Source of the DNA: an uncultured Acidimicrobiaceae bacterium
Lineage (GTDB): Bacteria > Actinomycetota > Acidimicrobiia > Spongiisociales > SHLN01
Direction: 5' to 3'
Length of the DNA stretch: 64,000 nucleotides
Assembly (NCBI GenBank): GCA_947259275.1
Contig: CAMYMH010000004.1
Span: 122,412 to 186,411 of the forward strand
The notes beneath the pieces are model-generated. The model was not told the origin of the DNA and did no database searches. It was given only the letters and a program-made list of their open reading frames with translations. The translations under genes and the position numbers were made by a program. Below are positions 42,222-50,963 of this stretch, one piece after another. Numbering within the stretch: the stretch's first letter is position 1; each line of letters begins with the position of its first letter.

Positions 42222-44161
42222 GACATCCAATCGCGCAGGCGGGAGGCCACGGAGGCGGGAGTGAACCCGAACTCCTCGGCCAATCTCTTGGCGGGAGCCG
42301 AAGCCCCGAAATGATCGATGCCCATGGTCAAACCGTCCTTGCCGGCGAACTGCTGCCAACCCAATGTGGCGGCGGCTTCGAGCGAGGCTACCGGCATCCC
42401 CGCCTTAAGCACTTGCGCGCGGTAGCCATCGTCCTGGGCAAGGAAGGCCTCAACGCACGGCATGCTGACTACCCGAATCGATTTCCCTTCCCCCGCCAGT
42501 TCCTCGGCGGCGGCCAATGCCACCGAGACCTCAGAGCCCGTTGCGATCACCGCGGCATCACTGCCCGCCCGCAGTACGTAGCCACCCCGGTGCACGCCTC
42601 CCGCTTCCCGGTCCAGGGTGGGGAGCCCCTGGCGGGTGAGGATGAGGCAGGTGGGCCCTTCGGTGCGGTTGAGCGCCAGCTCCCACGCTTCGGAGGTTTC
42701 GCCGGCATCGGCGGGGCGCACCACCCACATGTTCGGCATGGCACGCAACGACGCCAGATGCTCGATCGGCTGGTGAGTGGGGCCGTCCTCACCGAGGAAG
42801 ATCGAATCGTGGGTGTACACCCAAATGGACGGCGCCTCCATCAAAGCCGAGAGTCGGACCGCCGGGCGCATGTAGTCGTTGAAAACCAGGAAGGTTGCTC
42901 CGAACGGCCGCAACCCGCCGTGCACCACCATCCCGTTCACCGCCGCCGCCATCCCGTGCTCACGGATCCCGAAGTGGAAGTTCCGGCCGAGGCGGGACTC
43001 CCTGGAGAACGACGGGACGTCATCGATGAGCGTGTTGGTGGAAGGCGCCAGGTCGGCCGAGCCACCTACGAGGTTCGGAACCCGGGGAGCCAGGTGGTTA
43101 ATCGCCCTGCCAGACGCCTTGCGGCTGGCGACCGACTCGCCGACCTCAAAGCCGAGCGGCTCCACCGTGACGGGCTCAGGATTCCAATAGGCATTCCACC
43201 GGTCGGCAATTGCCGGATCCGAAAACGCCTCGTCGCGCCGCTTGGTCCACTCGGCTCGGGCATCGGCGCCGCGCACGCCAACGATGGAAAACTCCTCATA
43301 GGCCTCGCGGGGCACGGTAAATGGCTCCTCGGTCGGCCAGCCCATGAGCTCCTTGGTGAGACGGACCTCGTCCTCGCCCAGGGGACTCCCATGCGCGGCC
43401 TCAGTGTCGACCTTGTTGGGAGCTCCGTGGGCGATGTGGGTGTGGGCCACGATGAGGGACGGCCGGTCGGGGACGGCGAGCGCCGCCTCGATTGCCTGGC
43501 CAATCGCCTGCTGATCGTGACCGTCGATGTCTTCGGTATGCCAGCCGAAGGCCGTGAAACGCCCCGCCACATCCTCCGTGAAGGAAAGGTCGGTGTCGCC
43601 CTCGATGCTGATCTCGTTGTCGTCGTAGATGTAGATCAGGCGGCCGAGACCGAGGTGCCCGGCCATCGAGCCCGACTCCGAGGAGATGCCCTCCATGAGG
43701 TCACCGTCGGATACAAGGCCGAAGGTGCGATGGTTGACGAGGTCGTCACCGAAGACGGCTCGCAGGTGCTCCTCGGCGATCGCCATACCCACGCCGGTGC
43801 CGAATCCCTGTCCGAGCGGACCGGTGGTCATATCGATGCCCAGGTGTGGTTCCCGCTCGGGATGACCGGCGGTGGGATACCCGAACTGCCGAAAGTTCTT
43901 GAGCGCCTCCATCTCGAGTGGAAATCCACTGAGGTGCAACAGCGCATACACCAGCATCGAGGCATGACCGTTGGAAACGATGAACCGGTCCCGATCCGGC
44001 CAGGTCGGATCGGCAGGATCGACAACGAGGAAACGGGTCCACAGCACGGTGGCGATGTCGGCCATACCCATCGGCGCTCCCGGGTGCCCGGAATTCGCCG
44101 CTTGCACTCCATCCATGGCCAGCGCCTTGATGGCATTGACGGCAAGCTGCTGGTTGCTCAA
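42218..44161 (-). CDS. tkt: Transketolase
   Basis: Thiamine-diphosphate enzyme of the pentose phosphate pathway moving two-carbon units between sugar phosphates. 647 residues. NSGHPGAPMGMADIATVLW, GPLGQGFGTGVGMAIAE, the ThDP-binding GDLMEGISSES and EDGPTHQPIEHLASLR are present. TTG 44161 has GAGGGAG seven bases upstream and gives the usual N-terminus LSNQQLAVNAIKAL; the ATG at 44230 only adds unrelated residues. Followed by the FKBP gene. Confidence 0.94.
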   Translation of the reverse strand: MSNQQLAVNAIKALAMDGVQAANSGHPGAPMGMADIATVLWTRFLVVDPADPTWPDRDRFIVSNGHASMLVYALLHLSGFPLEMEALKNFRQFGYPTAGHPEREPHLGIDMTTGPLGQGFGTGVGMAIAEEHLRAVFGDDLVNHRTFGLVSDGDLMEGISSESGSMAGHLGLGRLIYIYDDNEISIEGDTDLSFTEDVAGRFTAFGWHTEDIDGHDQQAIGQAIEAALAVPDRPSLIVAHTHIAHGAPNKVDTEAAHGSPLGEDEVRLTKELMGWPTEEPFTVPREAYEEFSIVGVRGADARAEWTKRRDEAFSDPAIADRWNAYWNPEPVTVEPLGFEVGESVASRKASGRAINHLAPRVPNLVGGSADLAPSTNTLIDDVPSFSRESRLGRNFHFGIREHGMAAAVNGMVVHGGLRPFGATFLVFNDYMRPAVRLSALMEAPSIWVYTHDSIFLGEDGPTHQPIEHLASLRAMPNMWVVRPADAGETSEAWELALNRTEGPTCLILTRQGLPTLDREAGGVHRGGYVLRAGSDAAVIATGSEVSVALAAAEELAGEGKSIRVVSMPCVEAFLAQDDGYRAQVLKAGMPVASLEAAATLGWQQFAGKDGLTMGIDHFGASAPAKRLAEEFGFTPASVASRLRDWMS

Positions 44162-44200
44162 GGATCGACTCCCTCGTCGCGACCACTGCAGGCTAACGAT

Positions 44201-44228
44201 CCGGCATCCGGCATCGCCACCAACCACC
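44201..44228. repeat. Short seven-base units upstream of transketolase
   Basis: CCGGCAT, CCGGCAT, CGCCACC, AACCACC in register; a weak member of the period-seven family. Its first units match those at 45231-45258. Confidence 0.6.
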
Positions 44229-44295
44229 AACCCGCCATCAGCTCTGAATATGACAACCGACCCCTGGGCGGAGGGTGATAGGCAAGAATGGTTGC

Positions 44296-45225
44296 GTGAC
44301 CGACATCATCGACTGGCTGGTGCAAGGCGACCCTGCGATCCGGTGGCAGGTGGAGCGCGACCTATTGGGACGGGCGAAGAGCACCTGGGAACGTACTCGC
44401 CGGGGTGTGGCTCGAGAGGGCTGGGGGGCCGCTCTGCTGGCAGAACAGGATGGGAACGGCGGATGGGGTGGCGGACTGTACAGCCCCAAATGGATCTCAA
44501 CGAGCTACACACTTCTGCTATTGCGGCGACTCGGGCTGGCGCCCTCCCATCAGGCAGCAAGACGCGGCGTTCGCCGGTTGCTCGATAAGGGAGAGTATTT
44601 CGACGGCGCCATCAGCTTCGGGGTCACTCAGAAGCGCCCCGATCAATGCATCGGTGGCTTGGTGACGTCCCTGGCGTCGTATTTCCGGGTGGTCGATGAT
44701 CGGCTGCATGGGATGGTTGAGCGGCTGCTGGCCGACCAGCTGGCCGATGGTGGGTGGAATTGCGAAGCCTGGACGGGTAGTCGACACAGTTCGTTTCACA
44801 CCAGCATCTTTGTTCTCGAGGGGCTCCATGAATATGCGGCGATGACCGGAACCCGGAAGGTCGGGAAGGCACAGGAGCTCGGGCGCGAGTTCTTTCTGCA
44901 GCATCGGCTTTACCGCTCGCACCGAACCGGGGAGGTGGCGCACCCGAGTTTCACCCGGTTCTCCTTTCCGCCGCGCTGGCACTATGACGCGCTCCGGGGG
45001 CTCGATCACTTCGCAAGCGTCGGCGCCGGCCACGATGAGCGCCTCGACGACGCCATCGCTCTCGTCCGCAAGAAGCAACGACGGGATGGAACCTGGACGG
45101 CCCAGAACCGCCATCCGGGACGCACCTTCTTCGAAATGGAGCAAACCGGCCGGCCCAGCCGGTGGAACACGCTCCGAGCCCTGCGGGTGTTGAAGTGGTG
45201 GGAGGAATCAGGCAGTAGGGAGTAG
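44296..45225 (+). CDS. Hypothetical protein, squalene-cyclase/prenyltransferase-like alpha-alpha barrel
   Basis: 309 residues from GTG 44296 (VTDIIDWLVQGDPAIRWQVERDL). Repeated helical hairpins carry QW-type loops (DQLADGGWNCEAW, KKQRRDGTWTAQN and AEQDGNGGWGGGLY), as in terpenoid cyclase/prenyltransferase toroids. No catalytic DXDD or DCTAE motif is visible, so an actual cyclase is doubtful. Its last codons and stop (TAG) lie inside a seven-base tandem array, so the C-terminal tail SGSRE is repeat-derived. Confidence 0.7.
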   Translation: MTDIIDWLVQGDPAIRWQVERDLLGRAKSTWERTRRGVAREGWGAALLAEQDGNGGWGGGLYSPKWISTSYTLLLLRRLGLAPSHQAARRGVRRLLDKGEYFDGAISFGVTQKRPDQCIGGLVTSLASYFRVVDDRLHGMVERLLADQLADGGWNCEAWTGSRHSSFHTSIFVLEGLHEYAAMTGTRKVGKAQELGREFFLQHRLYRSHRTGEVAHPSFTRFSFPPRWHYDALRGLDHFASVGAGHDERLDDAIALVRKKQRRDGTWTAQNRHPGRTFFEMEQTGRPSRWNTLRALRVLKWWEESGSRE

Positions 45226-45321
45226 GCATCCGGCATCCGGCATCCGGCATCCGGCATCCGACATCCGACAAGAGCGTTGCCCGTTGCCCGTTGCCCGTTT
45301 CCCGTTGGCCGCTGGCCGCTG
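45210..45321. repeat. 112-bp array of sixteen seven-base units
   Basis: All in one register: AGGCAGT, AGGGAGT, AGGCATC, CGGCATC four times, CGACATC, CGACAAG, AGCGTTG, CCCGTTG twice, CCCGTTT, CCCGTTG, GCCGCTG twice. The first two units encode the tail of the preceding gene and its stop codon. Confidence 0.95.
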
Positions 45322-45404
45322 AGAACCCCCCTACCCCAGCGGCTCCGCCGCTCCGGTACCTTCCCCCCGGACAAGCCGGGAGGACTGACGTTGTTTGTGT
45401 CTCC

Positions 45405-45517
45405 CTGGGCCTGGCGCCGGCGGCGCCGGCCGTCCTCCACCTCAGGTTCGGCGGCAGCACTCGCATTTCTCCGCCCTTGACGCAAAGGTGCCATGACACG
45501 GCGGAGAAATCGAAAAG
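45405..45517. repeat. Composite hairpin element, copy B
   Basis: Shares with copy A (11109-11275) the block CTGGGCCTGGCGCCGGC and the closing inverted repeat TTTCTCCGCC (45466-45475) / GGCGGAGAAA (45500-45509), followed by TCGAAAAG. The middle differs. A further GGAGAAATCGAA word occurs at 45528-45539. No gene lies in 45226-45544. Confidence 0.85.
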
Positions 45518-45544
45518 CCAGCACTGGGGAGAAATCGAAGGAAA

Positions 45545-45763
45545 CTACGTCGCCAGGGTGAGGTCGAAGTCGTCTGGGTTTTCATCTTCCCAGGCGTCGC
45601 CGGCGAGGAAGACGACTTCGCATGAGGCACACAGTTCTTCACTCTCGTCACGATTGACCTGCGCATCGAGGACCGGCCAGATGTCGTATGGGCTGGTGGC
45701 GACCGTCAGCAATGTGTCGGGTGGGAGGTCCTCGAGGAGAGTGCGAAGCTCATCGATCTTCAT
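45545..45763 (-). CDS. Small hypothetical protein
   Basis: 72 residues from ATG 45763, with GAAGGGA seven bases upstream: KIDELRTLLEDLPPDTLLTV, then ATSPYDIWPVLDAQVNRDESE and an acidic tail. It carries two cysteines three apart (ELCASCEVVFL). Acidic overall and probably cytosolic. I do not recognise it. It stands alone between the hairpin element and the lipoate cluster. Confidence 0.65.
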   Translation of the reverse strand: MKIDELRTLLEDLPPDTLLTVATSPYDIWPVLDAQVNRDESEELCASCEVVFLAGDAWEDENPDDFDLTLAT

Positions 45764-45814
45764 GTGCGTTCCCTTCAACACTGCCAGTTATGTCTTAGGG
45801 GGTCCCTAGTGCAA

Positions 45815-45867
45815 GGGCCGGAAAGCCCTAATGCGCGACCAGCTGGGAATTCGCGCTTTTCCGGCCC
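45815..45867. terminator. Long two-part hairpin downstream of lipBA
   Basis: GGGCCGGAAA (45815-45824) pairs with TTTCCGGCCC (45858-45867), and inside it GCGCGA pairs with TCGCGC. It lies 68 bases past the lipBA stop, in the direction of that operon. A terminator role is likely but there is no clear U-tract. Confidence 0.45.
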
Positions 45868-45934
45868 AATGCTCCTCGCGCAAGCGCTCATCGCGTGTCG
45901 ACGGGGCCCTAACCGTCGACGTCGCACGCTCCCC

Positions 45935-47548
45935 TTACCGAGCCGCCCCCACTGCCTCGCGGGCGTGATAGCTCGAACGGACCAGCGGGCCGGCCTCGAC
46001 GTGGGCGAGGCCGAGTCTTTCTCCCTCTTTGGCGTAGCGGTCGAACTCGTCGGGGTGAACGTACCGGTGGATGGGACGGTGACGAACCGAGGGGCGCAGA
46101 TATTGCCCGATGGTGACGATATCGACGCCAACCGCCCGCAGGTCGGCCAGGGTGCTGATGACTTCCTCTTCGGTCTCGCCCATACCGACGATGAGGCCCG
46201 ACTTGACAAAGCCTGCGGGATTGATCCACTTGGCCCGCGCCAGCAGCGCCAGCGAGCGACCGTAGTTGGCGGCAGTACGGATATCTCTTTGCAGGCGCAG
46301 CACCGTCTCGGTGTTGTGATTGAGGACCGCCGGCTTGGCCGCCAGTACCGTCTCCAACGCCTGGCGGTCGCCCTTGAAATCGGGAATCAACACCTCGACA
46401 TCGCAGTCCGGCAAGCGGGATCGGATCTCCTCGATGGTCTGGGCAAAGATGCCGGCACCTCCGTCGGGCAGGTCGTCTCGATTCACCGAGGTGAGCACCG
46501 CATGCTTCAAACGCATTGAGGCCACCGCCTCGGCGGCCCGCCGCGGCTCGAAGATGTCGACCTCCCCGGGCCGGCCGGTCTTCACGTCGCAGAAGCTGCA
46601 GGCGCGAGTACAGGTGTCACCCAGCAGCATGAGAGTGGCGGTGCCGGAATCCCAGCATTCGAAAATGTTCGGGCATCCCGCCTCTTCACACACAGTGTTG
46701 AGGCCCTGGGTCCGCATGAGATGCTTGACATCCCGGTACCCCTCGTGCATTGCCGCCCGGACCTTCATCCACTCCGGCCGCTCGGGTTCTCCGGGCAACC
46801 GGCCCCGCTCCAGCACCGGTTCCGGGCCAGGGTCGCCGGAGAACGCGCCCTCCGCCACCCGGCGGTCAACATCGAACTCCCTCCCGGTCCCCCGCACAAA
46901 GGCAGCTCGCTGCTCTTCGACAAACGGAACCTCGAACACCTCCGCGAAGCGTGGTACCAGCCGGTCGATGAACTCCTGGTGGCTTACTTTTCGCCCCGCC
47001 AGCGCCCTCACCGACGTGACCGGACGAAGCATGCCGCACGGATTGATGTGATCGAAATAGCCCAGGTCGGGGTCGAGGTTGATGGCGAAGCCGTGCATGC
47101 TTACGCCGCCCGACACCCGCACGCCGATGGCGGCGACCTTGCCCTGCTCGGTCCAGACCCCGGTGACTCCTTCCTCCTGCCGGGCTTGGATGCCGAGATC
47201 CCCGAGCGTGGCGATGATGGATCGCTCGAGCTTGCGGACGTAGGGAACTATCTGACGCGAGTCGGGCAGCGCCATGATCGGGTAACCAACCAGTTGGCCC
47301 GGTCCGTGGAAGGTGATGTCGCCTCCCCGGTCGACTTGGAACAGCTCGACTCCCATCTCCCGCAGGGCGCCCGAGTCGACCAGCAGGTGGGTCTCGTCAC
47401 CGTTGCGCCCAATCGTGTAGGTAGGCGGGTGTTCGAGCAGCAGCAGATAGTCATCGTCGCTGCGGCCCTCCACCCGCCCACCGTGAAAGGCCCGCTGGAG
47501 ATCCCACGCCTCCGCGTACGGAAGCCGCCCGAGCCAGCGAACTCTCAC
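45935..47548 (-). CDS. Fused octanoyltransferase (LipB) and lipoyl synthase (LipA)
   Basis: 537 residues in one open frame. Residues about 1-225 are LipB: LLEHPPTYTIGR, RGGDITFHGPGQLVGYP, the lysine K137 in GKVAAIGVR and catalytic C171 in NPCGM. Residues about 255-537 are LipA, a radical-SAM enzyme: auxiliary cluster cysteines C287, C292, C298 (CEEAGCPNIFEC), SAM cluster C313, C317, C320 (CTRACSFC) and the C-terminal RSSYH. LipB transfers octanoate from acyl carrier protein to lipoyl domains; LipA inserts two sulfurs. The two are normally separate genes. The GTG start overlaps the E2 stop (GTGA), linking it to its substrate protein. Confidence 0.93.
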   Translation of the reverse strand: MRVRWLGRLPYAEAWDLQRAFHGGRVEGRSDDDYLLLLEHPPTYTIGRNGDETHLLVDSGALREMGVELFQVDRGGDITFHGPGQLVGYPIMALPDSRQIVPYVRKLERSIIATLGDLGIQARQEEGVTGVWTEQGKVAAIGVRVSGGVSMHGFAINLDPDLGYFDHINPCGMLRPVTSVRALAGRKVSHQEFIDRLVPRFAEVFEVPFVEEQRAAFVRGTGREFDVDRRVAEGAFSGDPGPEPVLERGRLPGEPERPEWMKVRAAMHEGYRDVKHLMRTQGLNTVCEEAGCPNIFECWDSGTATLMLLGDTCTRACSFCDVKTGRPGEVDIFEPRRAAEAVASMRLKHAVLTSVNRDDLPDGGAGIFAQTIEEIRSRLPDCDVEVLIPDFKGDRQALETVLAAKPAVLNHNTETVLRLQRDIRTAANYGRSLALLARAKWINPAGFVKSGLIVGMGETEEEVISTLADLRAVGVDIVTIGQYLRPSVRHRPIHRYVHPDEFDRYAKEGERLGLAHVEAGPLVRSSYHAREAVGAAR

Positions 47549-49032
47549 GTGAGTTCCTGTTCCCAATCCCAGGTCTCGATGTTTTGCTTGATTCGCTGGA
47601 GGAACAAGACGGCTGCCGATCCGTCAAAGGCCTGGTGGTTCCAGGTGAGCCCGAGGTATCCGATGTGCCGAATGGAGATCGAGTCGTTGCCGTGCTGGTC
47701 GGTGACCACGACGGGCCGCTTGGTAACCGTGTCGGTTGACAGGATGCCCGTGTTGGGAACGTTGATGATGGGGGCCGTCATGAAAGAGCCGAATGGTCCC
47801 GGGTTGGTGATCGAGAAGGTGCTGCCGGTCACATCGTCTGGTTGTAGTTGGTCGTTGCGGGCTTTGTCGGCGACAGCTCGGATTGCCCTGGCCAGGCCGA
47901 CGACCCGGAGGCCATCCGCCCCCCGCACCGTACCCACCACCAGCCCTTCCTGGTTGAGATCGATGGCGATCCCGAGGTTGATGGAACTGTGGAAAATCGC
48001 CTTGCCTTGATCCGGGTAGATCGAGCTATTCACTACCGGAAAGGCGACCAGGGCATCGATTGTGGCCCGGGCGATGAAGGGCAGGTAAGTCAGCGAATAG
48101 CCTTCGGCCGCCTTCCACTCCGCCTTGTGACGGCTGCGCACTCGTTCCAGATTCTCGTAATCCACCTCAACCGAAGCCCACACGTGGGCGGCCGACTGTT
48201 TGGCCTTGATCATGTTGTCGGCGATCCGCTGCCGCAATCGAGTTAATGCAACTACCTGGTCGCCCGGCATGAGCGGGACCCCAGCGGGTGGTGCCACCGT
48301 CTCACCCTCCGGCACTTGCGGCGCGGCGGGTGCCGGCGGGCTCACCGACGCGGCCGCGGGCGGCGCCGGCTCGGCGACGGCCGGGGCAGGCGGCTGTTCG
48401 GCAGCAGCTTGGGGGACGGCGGGTGTTTCGGGCCCGGCAGGGGGGGCCATCGGAGCAGGTGCCGCCTGTGGCCCGGAGGCAATGAACGCCTCCAGGTCGC
48501 GGCGAGTAATGCGCCCGCCCTCGCCGGTGCCGGGAACCAACGCCAGGTCGACGCCCGAGGTTGCCGCCAGCCTGCGCACCACTGGAGACAAAACCTGGCG
48601 TTTGCCGGGGCCGGGACCGGACTGCGGACCCAGCGGGGCGCCGACTGCAGCCGGAACCGGGGCTTGCGAGGCGGCCGGTACGTCGGGAACCGCCGCCGGA
48701 GCCACCTCGGAGGGAGGGGGCGATGCTTCCGCACCCGCCGCCGCGGCCGGCTCGGAAGCATCGTCGGGCGCCGGGGTTGGTCCAGCCCCTTCGCCTTCGT
48801 CCCCGATGACACACAAGTCCGTGCCAACTTCGACGGTCTCACCCTCCGGCACCAGGATCTCCTGCAGCAGACCGGCGGCCGGGGAAGGGATCTCGGTATC
48901 GACCTTGTCGGTTGATATCTCCAGCAGCACCTCGTCGGCTGCGACCATGTCGCCCGGCTGCTTCACCCATCGAAGGATGGTCCCTTCGGTGACGGTCTCT
49001 CCCAGCTGGGGCATCGTGACGACAACGGCCAT
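47545..49032 (-). CDS. Dihydrolipoamide acyltransferase (E2) of a 2-oxoacid dehydrogenase
   Basis: 495 residues. One N-terminal lipoyl domain (about 1-78) with the modified lysine in EISTDKVDTEIP, a long Ala/Pro linker, a peripheral-subunit-binding domain (about 165-200: LSPVVRRLAATSGVDL, GEGGRITRRDLEAF), a second Pro/Ala linker and the catalytic domain (about 275-495) ending near NHQAFDG. It carries acyl groups from E1 to CoA. Branched-chain, pyruvate and 2-oxoglutarate versions cannot be told apart here; E1 genes are not in the window. The start ATG has CTAGGAG eight bases upstream. Confidence 0.9.
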   Translation of the reverse strand: MAVVVTMPQLGETVTEGTILRWVKQPGDMVAADEVLLEISTDKVDTEIPSPAAGLLQEILVPEGETVEVGTDLCVIGDEGEGAGPTPAPDDASEPAAAAGAEASPPPSEVAPAAVPDVPAASQAPVPAAVGAPLGPQSGPGPGKRQVLSPVVRRLAATSGVDLALVPGTGEGGRITRRDLEAFIASGPQAAPAPMAPPAGPETPAVPQAAAEQPPAPAVAEPAPPAAASVSPPAPAAPQVPEGETVAPPAGVPLMPGDQVVALTRLRQRIADNMIKAKQSAAHVWASVEVDYENLERVRSRHKAEWKAAEGYSLTYLPFIARATIDALVAFPVVNSSIYPDQGKAIFHSSINLGIAIDLNQEGLVVGTVRGADGLRVVGLARAIRAVADKARNDQLQPDDVTGSTFSITNPGPFGSFMTAPIINVPNTGILSTDTVTKRPVVVTDQHGNDSISIRHIGYLGLTWNHQAFDGSAAVLFLQRIKQNIETWDWEQELT

Positions 49033-49108
49033 GGCTTCGACTCCTAGGTAGCGATGCGGGTACGGACGATCAACATCTCGCGACGAATAGTACGGGCTGC
49101 AAGAACTT

Positions 49109-50479
49109 TCAATGCAGCGGCCTTCCCGCCGCCGCCAGCAAGGTTTCACCGACGGCTTCGGAGAGGGTCGGGTGGGCGTGCACAAATGCCGCAGCCTCGG
49201 CCGGGAGCGCCTCCCATCCGACCGCGTACATGAGCTCATGAATCAACTCGCCGGCATCGGGCCCAACCACCGTCGCCCCCAGGATCGGACCATCCTTGGC
49301 GGCGATCACCTTCACCAAGCCCTGGGCCTGGCCCCGAATGATCGCCCGGCCTACCCCGGCCAGGGTGTGGGCCGTCTTCTCGACCTCGTACCCGAGTTCT
49401 TCGGCCTGAGCCTCGGTGAGGCCAACCGATGCCATCTCAGGGTGGGTATACACCACCAGGGGAATCGCCCGGTAGTTGACCGGGTCCGGCTCGCCGGTGG
49501 CAATGTAGGTGACGGCGGCAATCGCCTCGGCAAACCCGGCGTGAGCCAGCTGGGGCGTTCCGGCCACGATGTCGCCGATCGCGTACACGCCCGGCTCGGC
49601 GGTTTGATACGTGTCGAGGTCGACGAGAACGTAGCCCCGGTCGAGCTCGACCTTGGTGGATTCGAGTCCGAGATCGCCGGTGAGGGGCGCACGGCCCACC
49701 GCAACCAGCACCGAGTCGACCTCGACCGATTCCTCCCCAACGGGAACGGACACACCGCTTCCCTGCAGGTCGGGGGGACCGACCGTGACCCCGGTCCGAA
49801 TGGTGATGCCACGGGCGGAGAGCTGACGATCCAACGCCCGGGCGGCCTGTGGATCGGCCCCGGGGATAATCTGCTCCAGCATCTCAAACAGATGCACCTC
49901 GTTGCCGAGATCGGCGAGCAGGGAAGCAAACTCACACCCGATGGCGCCGGCACCGACGACGGCCACCCGACCGGGGTCCTCGCCCCAGTCGAGCGCGTGG
50001 TCTGAGCTGAGGATACGGTCGCCGTCAAACTCATAGCCGGGTATCGCCCTCGGCACCGAGCCGGTGGCGACGATGATGTTGGCGGCCTCGAGCTCCTGGG
50101 AACCCTCTCCGGTGTCGACGACCACCTTGCCGGAACCGGCCAGACGCCCGTAGCCGTTGATGACGTCGACTTTGCGTTGCTTGAGCAGGCCCGAAAGCCC
50201 GTTCACGAGCTGATCGACCACCCGGTTCTTGCGGGCAAGCCCCTCGGCCCAATTGAAGGTGGGGGCCGAGGCATGAACCCCGAAATCAGCCGCATGCGAG
50301 ACGGTGCTGAACACCTCGGCGGCTTGCAGCCAGGCTTTGGCCGGGATGCACCCACGGATGAGACAGGTCCCGCCCACCCGTTCTTTTTCGACCAGGGCAA
50401 CCGAGAGCCCGAAGTTGTGGGCGTAGAGGGCGGCGGCGTAGCCCCCGGGACCCCCTCCGATGATGACAACGTCGTACAC
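49109..50479 (-). CDS. lpdA: Dihydrolipoamide dehydrogenase (E3)
   Basis: FAD enzyme reoxidising the lipoyl group of E2 with NAD+. 456 residues. FAD loop IIGGGPGGYAAAL, redox disulfide C39/C44 (GGTCLIRGCIP), NAD loop VVGAGAIGCEFASLLADLG and the C-terminal His-Glu pair region HAHPTLSEA. GTG start with AGGAGG upstream. First gene of the lpd, E2, lipBA operon. Confidence 0.94.
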   Translation of the reverse strand: MYDVVIIGGGPGGYAAALYAHNFGLSVALVEKERVGGTCLIRGCIPAKAWLQAAEVFSTVSHAADFGVHASAPTFNWAEGLARKNRVVDQLVNGLSGLLKQRKVDVINGYGRLAGSGKVVVDTGEGSQELEAANIIVATGSVPRAIPGYEFDGDRILSSDHALDWGEDPGRVAVVGAGAIGCEFASLLADLGNEVHLFEMLEQIIPGADPQAARALDRQLSARGITIRTGVTVGPPDLQGSGVSVPVGEESVEVDSVLVAVGRAPLTGDLGLESTKVELDRGYVLVDLDTYQTAEPGVYAIGDIVAGTPQLAHAGFAEAIAAVTYIATGEPDPVNYRAIPLVVYTHPEMASVGLTEAQAEELGYEVEKTAHTLAGVGRAIIRGQAQGLVKVIAAKDGPILGATVVGPDAGELIHELMYAVGWEALPAEAAAFVHAHPTLSEAVGETLLAAAGRPLH

Positions 50480-50645
50480 AGCGCAGCCTCCTAGCGAGTG
50501 CAGAGGTTAGTAGGCAACCTGGCGACGACGCGAGGGCGGTAGTCACGGACAACAATCAACAGGCCGAGCGCCTTATCTGCCCCCATGCTGGCCTTTGCGT
50601 CGCGACGAGCCTTGTGGCACCCCTCCCACCAAGTGTCGGGTTGCC

Positions 50646-50713
50646 GGGAACGCGGAGCGTTCCCAGTCTCCCCCCATCCGTCCTCCGGGGACACCTTCCC
50701 CTCGAAGGGAAGG
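50646..50713. repeat. Hairpins and shared words in the gap upstream of lpdA
   Basis: GGGAACGC-GGA-GCGTTCCC (50646-50664) and CCTTCCC/GGGAAGG (50694-50713). The 20-base word between them (50666-50685) also occurs at 12752-12771. The rest of the 391-base gap 50480-50870 holds no credible gene. Confidence 0.75.
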
Positions 50714-50856
50714 AAGAAGAACCGAGCTCCTTCGTCGAGAACCGTCGCGCCCAAGACCCGATAGATCAACCGAGTGAGGGTGGGCAACGCTTCGGGTCGC
50801 TGGGCGCGTTCCGGTGCTGTCTCGCAAGCGGAGATCAAGAGCCTGCGCTCCCCCGA

Positions 50857-50862
50857 TACAGT
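50857..50862 (+). promoter_or_regulatory. -10 box TACAGT, leaderless start of a small membrane peptide gene
   Basis: TACAGT, eight bases, ATG 50871; same hexamer as the toxin-antitoxin promoter. Confidence 0.5.
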
Positions 50863-50870
50863 TCCCCCAA

Positions 50871-50963
50871 ATGCAAACCCGCTACCTGATCATCGCCTCG
50901 CTCATCACTGCCCTGGTGATTCTGATCGCAGGCGCGTGGTGGTTCTACGCTCGGGCCATCTGA
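50871..50963 (+). CDS. 30-residue single-span membrane peptide
   Basis: MQTRYL, then one hydrophobic helix (about residues 6-24, IIASLITALVILIAGAW), then a short basic tail FYARAI. The start fits a leaderless promoter, and the stop overlaps the ATG of the next gene (TGATG). Too short for family recognition; coupling and promoter argue that it is translated. Confidence 0.55.
   Translation: MQTRYLIIASLITALVILIAGAWWFYARAI

Noticed and set aside
45210..45321. CRISPR-like array
   Set aside because: The seven-base units are contiguous with no spacers, and no cas genes are present.
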